Positions 1 through 10,970 of a stretch of DNA of 64,000 nt are shown here, piece after piece. Location: positions 7,254,001 through 7,318,000 of the forward strand of contig JBHGNT010000008.1 in assembly GCA_043228905.1 (NCBI GenBank), in the 5' to 3' direction. Position 1 is the stretch's first letter. Each line of letters opens with the position of its first letter. The notes under the pieces were generated by a model that was not told the origin of the DNA, made no database searches, and was given only the letters and a program-made list of their open reading frames with translations. Position numbers and translations under genes: made by a program. Source of the DNA: Azolla caroliniana (Eukaryota > Polypodiophyta).

Positions 1-59
1 ATTTGTTCACATTGCCAGTCTGACAGCCTGATATCAGTGCAATGAGTGAGAACATTCAC
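1..59 (-). CDS. JMJ gene exon, cut by the left edge
   Basis: The exon starts after a TTTTCAG acceptor ending at 60 and reads VNVLTHCTDIRLSDWQCEQ in phase 0, the expected continuation (the family has 'DAVNVLTHT...') of the preceding exon. The rest of the JmjC domain, including the second iron-binding histidine, lies beyond the left edge. Confidence 0.75.
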   Translation of the reverse strand, partial: MNVLTHCTDIRLSDWQCEQ

Positions 60-3000
60 CTGAAAACATAATAGCATAAACTTAAGACAATAATGTTTGA
101 GCTTCAAGAAAGTTAAGAAAGATTTCCATATTTTTCTTGCATAATCTACTCAATGTTAAAGTATACTTACAGTATCTAACAAGTTACAATGCAGTTTTGT
201 TACAGAATCTCCGCATCCAAGCTCCTCTTCGACACCATATGCAATATAAGTCTTAGGTCCTAAGCTTCTTTTTGCAAGATTATTTGGAATCTTTGTAGTC
301 AAATTCAGCATTCCTCGAGTTGGATGTGTATAGTCATGGAAAGGCAAAGCACTAATAAATTCTGTACCATGTAATGGTAACCTTTCATGGAAAAAGTTTG
401 CAGGAGGGCAGTCCTTAAGCTCAAGCATTTGAGGCCAGCCATTTTCACGTATTCGGCCATCTTGATACCCTTTGAAAAACTGATGGATGTCAATCTCAAC
501 CTGAATTATATCAATATTTCATCATGCAAACAAAGTTATTTCATGATGGGAGAAGAAAAGCCATTATAGGCCTAAGAAAATATAAGTTGGTATAGTAAAT
601 CTATTAGTACCTCACTACAATCAAGGTGGTCAATAACCTTCACAATTTCTGTATCCTCATGAGGCTTGTGTTTTGTTATCTCTCTCCACATAACTGACGG
701 GTCCCAATTTAGTTCCTTATTTTTCTCTAGTACATCTCGCACAATCACAGGCTCACCATGAAGCCAATGCTTTTGAAAATGCTCAAAAGCATCTTTACCC
801 ATATCCAAAGCTGATGGATAGTAAATAAAATTGTCAGAGGAGTTACTTCTCTGAGCAGCTTGGTGTAGACATTTGCTATGATCAAATGGGCTAACGTTCT
901 CAGCTGAACATGACTGGTATGGCCCAGATGACTCAGACTGAATAAATATTTTGTTATCAATAGCAGCTTCAACATCTCTCACTAGGTTTGTGATCCAACC
1001 ATACTTAGCAGTTTGCCTCAAAACAGTTTTACGATGCCCACATCCAAGTGGGCAAGGAATACTTCCATCCTCATTAGCTTTCCATATTGCCAATTTTTCA
1101 TTTTGCACTTCAGTAATAAGATCAACACTCACTTGTTTACTGCCTAAGAGTTTGCCTTCACGAAGTTCTTGACAGCATGCTAAGCACAAATCATAATTAC
1201 AATCTGGACAACTCCTGTATAGATCCACAACTGATGTGTTGCAATAGTCACTGTAAAGAATAGAATCTGTTGGTCGGAAATTTATTTTTATTTTTATTTT
1301 ATTTTACCATGATTCTTTCAAGATACACATTAATTCAAAACTAGAAAGAAACAGCATGCCTTGAATGGAACTAAAAATATCTTCATCAAACAATTTCTAA
1401 AAACATAAAAAGGCTGGGTTATATACAGAAACAAACACACTCGTGAAAAAGCTGCAGATAAGTGAAACCTACGCAGTTCCTTTTGGCAATCCAGAAAGAA
1501 AGAAAGAACGAAATGTTAATATCTTCTAAGAGAAAAATTCACTCCTACAGTTACTTTGGAAGGACAGATTATTCACTTCTTTGTGAGTACCACGCCAATC
1601 ATACAACACTCAAGTGAACTGAGAAGATCAGATAGGGTGGGAGACCAAGAATAAAGATACCAGGTTGCAAAACTCCACCAGAGACAAATGACAGAGATCT
1701 GTGACCTGCAATAAGCAACAACTCCAAGAGAAGGCAGTTTATGCCAGGCTGATCCAATGGCTCTACTATACGGACTGTTCAAACCACCACCTCAATGGAT
1801 ACCAAGATCCATCACGAGTCCCACTATGAGTTGTCAATAGTGCTAGCTATATAGTCACATATATCATATGTGTGCATCATATAGCATATATAATAACACC
1901 TCATCATCCGAGACATCATCACTTAACATCATAAGACCATGTATGCAGGCAAACACAAACTGTACCCTGGATAACGATCATCTCTCTAAGGATGGATGTA
2001 TTGCATCATTGCATTTATTTATCTACATTATTTGTTTGTCCTTTAGATATCCACCCCTGTAACTCTGCATTGCCTCTTAGGAAGATTTCAGACTTTACAT
2101 GCTCACAGTTTATCTCATTGTTGATAATTTATTACAAGCAGCATCAGCATTGACAACATATATCATCGAATTTATTTCCATAGATTATTTTTCATTTATT
2201 GAGCATACCTAGAAGACCTTATTTCTTGAACATCTGAATTGTCCCATTGACCGATTTCAGCCTCTTGTAGATGTTAATAACTTTCTGCCGTCCTTCCTTT
2301 CTATTTTTACGGCCATGTAGTCATATGTACGAGGTTCTTGCCACTACCAATGCATTATTTCTTTTTTATTATCATCTAAATCTATAACTGTCACACCTAG
2401 GAAATGTACAACAATAGCAACCTGGAAACAATTGTCACACTAAATTTACCACAAACATATGCAGAACTTACCAATATAGAAGTTCATCTGGTTTCATCCT
2501 TGTCCTTTCAATGTCTACACCAGATATTCCTGCAGCTCATAATATAGGTTAAAAACTTGAATGAGATGAGAAAGTACAAAGCAACATTTGAACTTGGTCT
2601 TTCTGCTAACCTTGAAGTTTAGCCTCAAACTCAATTTCTTCACTTTGTTTTTTATCTAAGCTTTTTAGAAGTGGTAAGAGGAAAGACAGCATATAGCAAA
2701 GAGCTGATATCTTCTGTGATTTGGATGGCCTAACCCTTTCCTGCAGCCATTATAGTTCACATGATAACATGTTACATAGCAGATACAAAAATTTCATTTT
2801 TCAAAACATATCTACACAAATCCTTGGAGACAATCATATCCGACAAATTAAACATGATCTTTGAAAGTTGTTATCTGTAAGGTCAACATATACATGATTT
2901 CTGAAAGCCATTCTCTGTTATTTCATACAGATGTAATGCCCGACGACTGTGTTAAATACAATGGCATTACAAGTTTGATCATTGTCAAAACATGTGGAGA

Positions 3001-6000
3001 TAGTTTTGCACAATGACCTGTTTTCTACAATTACAAATAGTCAATCGTTAGCATTCATATTGTATTCATTCACTCTGATATTCATGGAATTGTGCTGTAG
3101 AAATTCTAAAGAAAAACAATTCTGAATCCATTAGTATGTATTCATATAGAAGGATAAGTAGGGCCATCACAATGAGTTTCATCAGTGGATGGGTTCAAAG
3201 GTCATGTAGGACCACTTTTGCCATTCAATATGTTCAACTGTTTTTTCTGATGTATGCATAAAGGTTTTTAAGCAGCTCCTTGTGATTTAAGGTGCCAATA
3301 AAGTCTTTTAGTGAGATAATGCAATGGTAATACAAACATCATCAGTTTGAGTCCCTAAGTAGTGAGGAACTTATAAAGACCTAAAAAGTATGGGTATAAT
3401 GAAAAGTGTCATATATTAATAGCCATCCTTGACCTTGCCACTCTCACATTCAAGAGTTCCCTGCCACCATTTGCAATGTGCTATGAGTGTCCAAATGCTT
3501 TTAGAAGAATGGAATGTCTCTGCCTCTTAAAACTGTGATCATACAGGCTTGAAGCCCCATATATTCAATCTGACTAGTAAATGATCACTCTCCTATTCAA
3601 ATAGAGAGGGACAGAGTAACTGTTAAAGTGTGTTGTATAGGGACTGAGTTGAATCAAATCATCTGGTTGTATAATGATGGAAATGATAGGATGTGGATGA
3701 ACCTAATTTGAAGCCCACTAGAGATATACGTATATTGTCGATATATTGTTCACTTTAACAACCTTTGAAGTTAAAATCATGAAACAAAAAATGATTTTCA
3801 TCAATTATAAATGCGGCAGCCAAGAATTCCTAAGTGGCAACAAGCAAATTAGGGTCATGGGCAAAGGCAACAGGTTAGGCACTTGACGGGCAAGATATAG
3901 GAATCAGGGCAATAGCATTTGAAGCAAGTTGGAGAAGTCAGCAGTCATGCAAGAAAGGGTTTGGAGAAGAGAATGTATGTTGAGGCAAAATAATGAAAGA
4001 ACTCAAAAAGAAAGGTAAAAGTAGAATAATGTTTCTCCTGCTTGTCAAAAAACTGATAGGTGCCAACTCTAAGAGCTAGCAATAGCCCGATGTGGGAAAT
4101 GACTATGGAAGAAAGTATCAGTAAATGAAAACGTAGAAGAATGTTCTTCGCTTGTCAAAAATATAATGAATGCCAACTCTAAGAGTGGCAATAGCCCAAA
4201 GTGCGAACCTCAATGCAAACCCACTGTCCTCTGAGGCAGAGCTAATAACAGCAAGTTCTGCATGTCATATCACTGCACAAGGAAAGCTAAATTTATATGA
4301 CTCATCCTCTGCCAATAAGGGCTGGTTGTTTTATTTGGTCTAACATTTTTGGCAATAGGCTATGGCATCTTTGTCATTCCTCTGACATGATGACGAAACT
4401 TCTTGTCCTTGTCCTTGTTCCTCATCTTCTCACCAAACGATGAAGTTGCCTCCAGTAAGGGTCCTATGGATGCAATAGATAGGCCTTCATTGCAATTTTA
4501 AAGGTTGTCAGATGAAAATTAGTTTATACTACTCACATACAACTGCACACTCTCTTCCATAAAATAAAACAAATGCTCATGATGGATTAAAGCTTCATGC
4601 ATGACAGAATGATGGGTGTAGGTTTATTTGCCTACTATCTTCAACTATGCCACAATGCTAACTACATAAAGCACGCCCATGTTTGATCAAAGCTCCGTGC
4701 AGGACATAGAGATGGTGCAGGTTTATTTAGACTATTTTCTTCAACTACACCATGATGCTACTACATAAAGAATACCCATGTTTGATCAAAGCTCCGATGT
4801 TGCTGGTTTATTTTGAATATTGTCTTCAAATATGCCACGATGCCAACTACATAAAGAATACCATATGCATTACTTCAACTCATGCCAGTAGAAATCTCTC
4901 ATTAAAATGGCTCTCCCACATGAATTGTATCCAACTTACATACATCACAAAGTAGACATTACTTTACAATTATTGCAGCTAGTGTATCTTCATACCATTG
5001 AATTTGAATTGCCAAAAGCAGATTCCTTCACATTTCTCGTAGAGTCACCATAAGTGTCTTTGATTCTCCTTCCTGAATCATCTGTTTTGGGGCTGCTCTT
5101 CATTCTACCATCATCTTCCTTTTCTTTCACTAGATCTTTAGAATTATCTCTGATCTTCTTTTCTGTTTCATATTTTTTCGCAATATCATTTCTCGCCTTT
5201 TTAATTTGTTTGATTGCCCTGTGTTGATCCTGAAGTTTTCGCTTTGTATTTCTCTCAAAGTGCTGCTCACTGTTTACCTTCATCTTCCTTTTTGATTCCT
5301 TTCCATCATGTTCGTCCTTAAATCTTACCTTCCTCTCAAAATCATCCACCTTTTCTTTTCCATTCTTCTTGTACTGGTCATCTGTGTTTGCCATAATCTT
5401 CCTCTCAAAACTGTCAGTGTTTTCACTGCTCTTCGTCTCAAAATTATCAATCTTTTCTTTTAGTTTCTTCTGGTGCTGACTATGAGAATTTGCTCTAATC
5501 TTCCTCTCCAAAATATCCACACTCCCGCTAGACCTCTCAAAAACATCTGCATTCTTCTTCAGTTTGCCCACAAATTCATGTGTGTCCTTTTCATTCCCCT
5601 CAAGGATATCAGCTTTCTCCCTCATTTTCCTCTCAAATCCATGTGTGTAATCTTTTACATTTTCTTCAGAACCATCTTCACCATCACGATCCCTTTCCAA
5701 TATTTCCACTTGTCCTATTGCAACAGCTTTTTTAAGCTTGCCAGCCCTCTTGTTGATCTTTTTGTACCTGGAATGATTACCCTGCTCAGTAGAGGCAGCT
5801 TTTGGATGCTTCACAGGTAGAAACGGCAAAGACTTTATTTCTTTACTATGCTTTGAAAGTGGGCTATTGGATTGGGAGTCAGAATCATGAGATTCAGATT
5901 CATTATCACCAACAATAGCCGTCTTATTTTTCCTTGAAACCCCTCCTTTCGCTGCCTTCTTTAGCACTTTCGAGGAATCCTTAGGATTTTTTTTAGGTCG

Positions 6001-7131
6001 AGGCAAAGGTTTGACACCTTTACTATGATTTGAAGATGGGTTAATGGATGGCGAGTTGCAATCTGGTTCAGTATCATCATAAGGCTCAGATCCATTACCG
6101 CTAGAAACTGCCTTCCTATCTTTCATTGGAAGTTCTCTTGTGGCCACCTTTTTAAGCATTTTAGAGTCATCCTTTGTATGTTCCCTAGGCACAGGGAAAC
6201 ACTTTACATCTTTATTGTGCTCTGAAGTTGGGCTATCAGATGGGGACAAAGATTCCAGATGGTTATCATCATCAAACTCAGATTCACTTTCACTAGAAAC
6301 TGTTTTCTTATGCTTGCTTGGAAGCCCCCCTTTGGCTACCTTCTTACGCACTTTGGAAGCATCCTTTGGATGTTTGGTAGATAGAGACGAAGGCTTTAAA
6401 GATTGACCATCAAATGGGGAGTCAGACTCTAATTTATTATCATCAGACTCAGATTCCTCATCACTAGGAAGTGTCTGCTTAACTCTCTTTAGACGCTCTC
6501 CTTTGGCCACCATCTTAACTACTTTAGAGGCATCATTTGGATGCTGCTCTAGTAGAGATGAAGGCTTTACATTTTTGCTATGCCTTGAAGATGAGCCATC
6601 AGCTGGGAAGTCAGAATCTGATTCGTTATCTTCATCAGATGCAGATTCTTTATCACTAGAAAGTACCTCATCTTTCCTTCGAAGTTCTCCTTTGACCGCC
6701 TTCTTGCTCACTCTAGAGGCATGTTTTGGATTCTTCATTGGTAGAGGCAAAGGCTTTACATCTTTACTATGCTTTGGCGGCAGGCTATGCAGTGGGGGAT
6801 CAGAATCTTGTTCAGTATCATCATGAGACTCGGATTTGTTATCACAAGAAACCAACTTCTTATCTTTCCTTGGAAGCTCTCCTTTGGCTGCTTTCTTAAG
6901 CAGTTTATTATTTGCCTTTTCTTCTCCTTTTAAACGTTTGGTTGATGGTTGCTTCAAAGCAGCAATAGCTTGCCTCTTTTTCGCCTGAACAATGTGCTTT
7001 TCACACATGCCTTTGCCCTCGGCAGATCGTGCACTGCATCGCCATGACTTTCCATCAGATCTTTTGCAACGAAATTCATCAGGAATTACATCAGCTGCAG
7101 CTTGTTTGCTTCCTTTCCGTTTTCCACCCAT
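1..7131 (-). CDS. JMJ25-like: JmjC-domain protein of the KDM3/JMJ25 class with N-terminal WRC domain (3' end beyond the left edge)
   Basis: This is the only recognisable host gene. Exons read 7131-4996, 2740-2611, 2529-2472, 1250-611, 500-171 and 59-1; all junctions have GT and AG and keep the frame. The first exon encodes a WRC domain (residues about 20-50, ending C-x2-KH), then a long Lys/Ser/Asp-rich repeat region. The third and fourth exons encode the cysteine-rich block YCDYCNTSVVDLYRSCPDC typical of the class. The fifth and sixth encode the first part of the JmjC domain. Family members demethylate H3K9 in the nucleus using Fe(II) and 2-oxoglutarate, but here the iron-binding motif reads HCN instead of HCD, so catalysis is doubtful. 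The RING-type finger normally between WRC and the cysteine block is not clearly present. Introns are 52 bp to 2.26 kb; apart from short repeats I see nothing else in them. Confidence 0.85.
171..500 (-). CDS. JMJ gene exon: JmjC core with HCN in place of HCD
   Basis: A 330-bp exon (110 codons, phase 0 at both ends) with acceptor AATTCAG (ending at 501) and a consensus donor GTAAGTAT at 170. It encodes IDIHQFFKGY, then the conserved ELKDCPP, FHERLP, EFISALPFHDYTHP and PKTYIAYG motifs of the JmjC domain, and ends with KLHCNLLDT. The iron ligand pair His-x-Asp expected here is His-Cys-Asn. Confidence 0.85.
611..1250 (-). CDS. JMJ gene exon: cysteine-rich zinc block and JmjC N-terminal part
   Basis: A 640-bp exon with acceptor TTTACAG (ending at 1251) and donor GTACTA at 610. 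It encodes the zinc-binding block with the CPDCNYDLCLACC core, then the conserved IPCPLGCG segment and the region around HGEPVIVRDVLEK and LNWDPSVMWREI that opens the JmjC fold in JMJ25-type demethylases. All expected cysteines are visible. It ends in phase 0. Confidence 0.85.
2472..2529 (-). CDS. JMJ gene 58-bp exon
   Basis: This short exon encodes ISGVDIERTRMKPDELLY and the first two bases of a cysteine codon. The acceptor CAG ends at 2530 and the donor GTAAGT begins at 2471. Splicing to the exon at 1250 rebuilds the Cys codon that opens the cysteine-rich block, which strongly supports the model. Confidence 0.8.
2611..2740 (-). CDS. JMJ gene internal exon (helical LLPLLK segment)
   Basis: A 130-bp exon lies between a CTGCAG acceptor (2746-2741) and a GTTAGC donor at 2610. 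It encodes LSFLLPLLKSLDKKQSEEIE followed by FEAKLQG, matching the conserved 'LLPFLK...EIEAKIQG' stretch found just upstream of the C-rich block in JMJ25-class proteins. The phase agrees with its neighbours. Confidence 0.8.
4020..4205. repeat. two diverged direct repeats in the JMJ intron
   Basis: Two copies about 113 bp apart share 'gtagaa', 'cttgtcaaaaa', 'gccaactctaagag' and 'caatagccc'. They are too short and degenerate to assign to a transposon family. The intron otherwise holds no recognisable gene. Confidence 0.6.
4343..4420 (-). other. possible remnant of the RING-type zinc-finger exon
   Basis: Inside the 2.26-kb first coding intron the minus strand reads SCQRNDKDAIAYCQKC followed at once by TAG. 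This resembles the 'CHQCQRNDKG..V.RCQKC' finger that JMJ25-class proteins carry between WRC and the C-rich block. The first cysteine pair is not complete (SSSC), and I could not find the next part of the finger (RKRYC...WYP) in the intron. It could be a decayed exon, a diverged used exon ending at the GTTAGA, or chance. Confidence 0.3.
4582..4862. repeat. three tandem units of about 80-105 bp in the JMJ intron
   Basis: Units begin near 4582, 4685 and 4784. Each contains 'gatcaaagct' (or gattaaagct), 'ggtttattt', 'tcttcaa', 'ccacaatgc'-like and 'ctacataaag', and two end with 'cccatgttt'. The third unit is shortened in its middle. Confidence 0.7.
4996..7131 (-). CDS. JMJ gene coding exon 1: WRC domain plus repeat region
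   Basis: The exon starts at the ATG at 7131 (MGGKRKGSKQ) and ends at 4996, just before a GTATGA donor, in phase 0. Residues about 20-50 form the WRC domain, a plant-specific Cys3His DNA-binding or nuclear module. Residues 76-447 are six copies of a 57-64 residue unit. The remainder is a highly charged Lys/Glu-rich region in which short FERK-type blocks recur. The exon encodes 712 residues, unusually long for the N-terminal part of this family, and reads open throughout. Confidence 0.85.
5791..6906 (-). repeat. six tandem 57-64-codon units inside JMJ exon 1
   Basis: Each unit begins with (K/R)(V/L)xKKxAKGELPRK, continues through an acidic Ser/Asp-rich stretch (SExDD), and ends near HSKxVKPLP...HPKDAS. 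Units start at residues 76, 140, 203, 260, 324 and 388. They are still alignable at DNA level but have diverged, so the expansion is not recent. The alternation of basic and acidic blocks suggests a disordered linker. Confidence 0.8.
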
Positions 7132-8100
7132 CCCCCCAAGCCTTTTTCTGTGTACTAATCAATCTGTTTTGATGAGAAAAAACTTGATCGATCTCTCAAA
7201 AATGATCCAGAGCATCTGAAAGCACAATAAAAACATCATGAATACATGTTACATCATGGAGTTCAGAGTAAAATCAGATAAAAAGTTTCATGTCAAGATA
7301 TCCATGGGAGTAAGAAACAGTTTAGTACCATTTTATGTAGCAAATCAAAGAAACTGTTTTATATCAAGAAATTCCTGTAACAAATCAAAGGAACAGTTTT
7401 GTAATCATGAAATTCCTGTAACAAAGCAGAGAAACAAGTTTTGCTGCATGAAATCTCTATAGCAAAAGAGAAAAACTATTTTTCCTCATGAGAATCATAG
7501 CAAAAGAGAAACAGGTTTTGCATCATAAATTCCCAACCCAAATCAGTTAAGCAGTTTTATATCGTAAGCAGAGAGCATGGGTGAAGCATGAAAGGACAAC
7601 CATATATATTCTGTATTCTAGTTTTGTATCGTGAAACATCAAATTCACAGAAAATCTGAGAAAAATTTGTATCAAGAAATGCATAACTTATCAAGAAGAT
7701 ATTTTTACCATGGAAACCATAAACTGTTTTGAGAAATGAAAATCATAGCGAAAATGCCAAGCAAGCATTTCATATCCATGGAAAATCACAGAAATAGTTT
7801 CGTACCATGAATTTCGTAGCAAATTAAAACGACATTTTGCTACAACGAATTGGACGAGATGCCGGCAGTGCTACTAAAGGGCTGAGTTGAGTGAGAAAGA
7901 ATTTCTACTAATTAGATCAATGAAACAGTCGCTTCAAACACATCAGAAACTCCTGCACAGAGAGAGGAAGAGAGGGAGAGTGACAGAAAATACCTGCAGA
8001 TCATCTCCTTCTTATTGAAGCCAGAGCATGGATAATGGTGACGATGATGATGATGCGTCAATCTCATTCTCTGTCTCCTGATTTTCTTTCGATCTGTTTG
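7132..8100 (-). promoter_or_regulatory. predicted 5' leader of the JMJ gene with one leader intron
   Basis: Upstream of the ATG at 7131 the minus strand has an acceptor (TTTCAG ending at 7216) and, further up, a donor GTATTT at 7993. This suggests a leader exon ending at 7994 (5' border uncertain, about 8.1 kb), a 777-bp leader intron and an 85-bp second leader exon. Leader introns are common in plant genes of this kind. No coding sequence is seen in this stretch. Confidence 0.45.
7342..7550. repeat. degenerate ~40-bp repeats in the leader intron
   Basis: About five loosely tandem units contain 'caaatcaaag' or 'caaaagagaaa', 'gttttgtatca' and 'gaaattcctgta'. The same words recur more weakly out to about 7.8 kb, so a longer block may have grown from this unit. 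Confidence 0.5.
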
Positions 8101-8118
8101 TGCATTGCCTGCAAGTTC

Positions 8119-8154
8119 AGGGTTAGGGTTAGGGTTAGGGTTAGGGTTAGGGTT
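8119..8154 (-). repeat. six perfect AGGGTT (TTAGGG-type) telomere-like units upstream of the JMJ gene
   Basis: Six uninterrupted AGGGTT units occupy 8119-8154, followed by AAGGTT. On the gene's strand this is AACCCT repeated, overlapping the telo-box AACCCTAA found in promoters of many plant genes. The unit is the six-base TTAGGG type and not the seven-base TTTAGGG usual in plants. It lies just upstream of the predicted leader exon. Confidence 0.85.
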
Positions 8155-8294
8155 AAGGTTTTGTCTGTGTAAAAGGTGTGTGATTCAATGACATAATCTC
8201 AAAGTTGAGAATTATGGTTTTGAAGACATCTACTTGATCTCTGTGTAAAAGGTGTGTGATTCAATGGCGATGATCTCAAAGTTGAATTTTATGT

Positions 8295-8460
8295 TTGGAT
8301 GTTCTGTTCCCGCAAGTGAGAGGGCGAGCGGGCGAGCAGGTGGACGTGGAGCCAGGCCGGTTGGCCGATGGGCGGGCGAGCGGGTGGGCGGGGAGCCATG
8401 AGAGCGGGCGGTCGACGAACGGACGGGCGGGCGGGTGGCACTCTCAAGTCATGCGTCCAC
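8295..8460. other. G-rich, CpG-rich block (GGGCGGGC-type)
   Basis: This 165-bp stretch is full of gggcgagc, gggcgggc and gcgggtgg words on the plus strand, unlike the AT-rich DNA around it. It could be a promoter-proximal GC island for the JMJ gene or a simple-sequence expansion with G-quadruplex potential. An open frame through it (8295-8726) has no recognisable product and I do not call it a gene. Confidence 0.5.
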
Positions 8461-10388
8461 TGCCACATGTGACTTCGGTAGGAGGGGCCATAAACAATCT
8501 ATGTGGCTTAGATTTCAAGCACTTCCGAAGGCGGCCCCCACGAAATTGGCCATATGTACATGCCTTGCCCCATCCAAACACACGAAATCCATTGTCCTGT
8601 GATCGTACCTCTCTACCACAAAGTGCGCAAGTTTTTATTTGTTTATCGATGTTTGTTTTGCTTGATGATGGTTGTCCATATCTTCCCCAAAACCATGTCC
8701 ACTTGCAAGAACAACAAACACTCTAAAGCTTGGTTCAAAAGCAGCACGAGGAATTTGAACTACATTTCTCTTTGGCATACGAGATTTCTAAACCTTGTCC
8801 CGTTTCTATACCTTGGAATCTGCCATCCCTTTCTTGCGACATGAACATATGCTTTTTTGTTTGAATGTTATTGTTCATTGTTGGCAATGCGGCATCCTCT
8901 TATTGTCCCACCTAATTCCCATGTTTTTACGAGATTGGTTATGTTAGTACCTCCTAAGACTTGCCTCTTTGGCCAAGTTTTGATTCTCTTTTGAATGTCA
9001 TTCCTAATCGTTATCAATGCCTCACCCTCTTCCCACCAAACAACATTTCATATGTATTTGAATCAAGTGATCCGTACACCTCCATCTCAAAGTTTACCTA
9101 CTTCTTGATTGGTGTGTATGAATGAGCATTTGATTTTCATCTTTACTTAACAATACCTATTGTTCAATTACACTCGTATGTTTTTATAGGAAACCCTTGT
9201 GTCATTTAATCGTCTCCTTGCATAAGGGAGAAACTCTCGTATCTACACAATATGGAAGCCCCTCGCACCTCTACCTCGAAATCTACTTGCTCATACAACA
9301 AACATGTTATTCTTGTTTCGATACCCTATGTTCAAATACTCGATGTTTTGCTTAAAGGATTTTTTCAAAGTATTCTCAAAGTTTAGAAAACTATCAAGTG
9401 CTCTCTTTATGGTGGAATATTTCTTACAGCAATGGCATGAGTTGATTGTATGTCTTCAAGGTTCCTTGTCGACTGATAATTGGTGCAACAATCTTCCTTT
9501 CCAAAACTTTACAACTCCTTTCAATGTATCGTAACAATACGACTCACACAAGATGGCTAGTTCCCCAAAATATAACTTGCTACAGGGCGGAAAAACCTTT
9601 CATTATATAATAGCTCCGCTATCGCATGAATTGAGTTTGTTCAATAATTGGCAAAAAAACCTAGTGCTTTCCCTAAACCTAAACCACGACCCTTTATTAA
9701 TCCCCCTAAACATCCTTTTGCACCTACATTGTTACGGGCACGACCATATATTATCCTGTGGTGAGAATTTACCATAGTATTCTATACACATGGATAAGTG
9801 TGAGGGTTAAACAAGAGTGTAAAGAAGGGGAGGATTACTTTTAATCCTCGGGATTGAGACAACCCATTAGGCCAAGTGTGAACTTGCCTGAGGGCCTTGG
9901 GTATCGCTATAAATATGAGGCCTAGCTACCCTCATTTCATCATATCTTGACTACGTCGAGACTCTGTTTCGTGGTGGGTCAACTCTTGTAGCGAGTGCGC
10001 CAGCACCAGGTATGACTCGACGCCACGACGGTGGTATGGGACGCCAATCGAGGCTTGAGTCTGTCTCGATCCCTTCGCTCGGGGGTGGTCGGGTGGATCG
10101 ACACCCTACTTTCCCTCTCCTTTCTATCTATCTATCTTTTATCCTTATCATATGCTTACTTTAGATCATAACTCTAACATACACTAGGACAAATATGGCC
10201 GACTAGCATATTGTAGACCTTTTGTGATGGATATGTGTCGAATACAGGCAATAATGGAAGTATTCACACTGCCCTATTTGGACATACTAGGTTTTAGGCT
10301 ATTTATGTATATAGTGGAAAGGGCAATTGCCCTAAGTTAGTTGTTATTTAAACTGACTCTTGTAACCTACTTGTAGTGGTTCCAAAAG
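8461..10388. other. no gene recognised; probably old repeat DNA including the 5' LTR of copia-old
   Basis: I find no convincing gene. Around 9900-10100 there is a 'gctataaatatgagg' TATA-like element followed by a C/T-rich stretch and 'gggtggatcgacaccc', which looks like a decayed LTR of some family. From roughly 10.2 kb to about 10.38 kb the sequence (containing 'gccctaagttag', a word shared with the other copia LTRs here) is probably the 5' LTR of copia-old, since a decayed primer site follows it. Its left border cannot be fixed. Confidence 0.4.
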
Positions 10389-10970
10389 TTGATATCAGAA
10401 TTTGGTGTCTTTGATTCTACAACCAGTCGTCCTCTGCCTGCATCAACGCCTCTTCTTTTTTACTTATTGAATATCCTTTCTGGTACAACAGATTCTACGA
10501 TTTCAGTCCAGCTGAAATCCTTCGTTTGGCAACTCCATACAAGATCACTTTCTACGAAGAGAAACACTTGAAAAGTTCGCATTCCACTATTCTAAATCAT
10601 TGCCAAAAGAAGCCAGTCAGTTGTACTTTGCTTTCTGTGATTGTAGCCGCTCGGAGTGGGACTCTTTCATTGAATAGGCCATTTCGGCTAAGCAGTAGAC
10701 CCAACACAACTAACGAGCAATCCTATGTTAATAATGAGCCAAACTCCGCGATAGAGAGGTTCAATTTTCGGGAGGATTTATCCATCTGTAATGAGAATGA
10801 CATTGATAAGAGTATAAACAGAAATGTCTCCAGGTTATATTTTAATGACGAGTGAAGCAATTGTGTGCTTCATCCAATTAGGCAACAATTGAATAGGTCA
10901 TTCAACGTTGTTCACACGCTCGCCATAACCACTCAAAGTAAAGTCAGCCCCAGGAACAAACCCCATCCGC

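Noticed and set aside
8119-8154. True telomere or chromosome end
   Set aside because: Only six units with unique gene sequence on one side and retroelements on the other; an interstitial tract fits better.
8295-8726. Open frame of 143 codons through the G-rich block
   Set aside because: Composition follows the GC repeat, no domain or homologue comes to mind, and it lies in probable promoter DNA. I treat it as chance.
10526-10855. Open frame of 109 codons in the copia-old leader
   Set aside because: No recognisable domain and it lies between the decayed primer site and gag. It could be captured host sequence, but nothing shows this.
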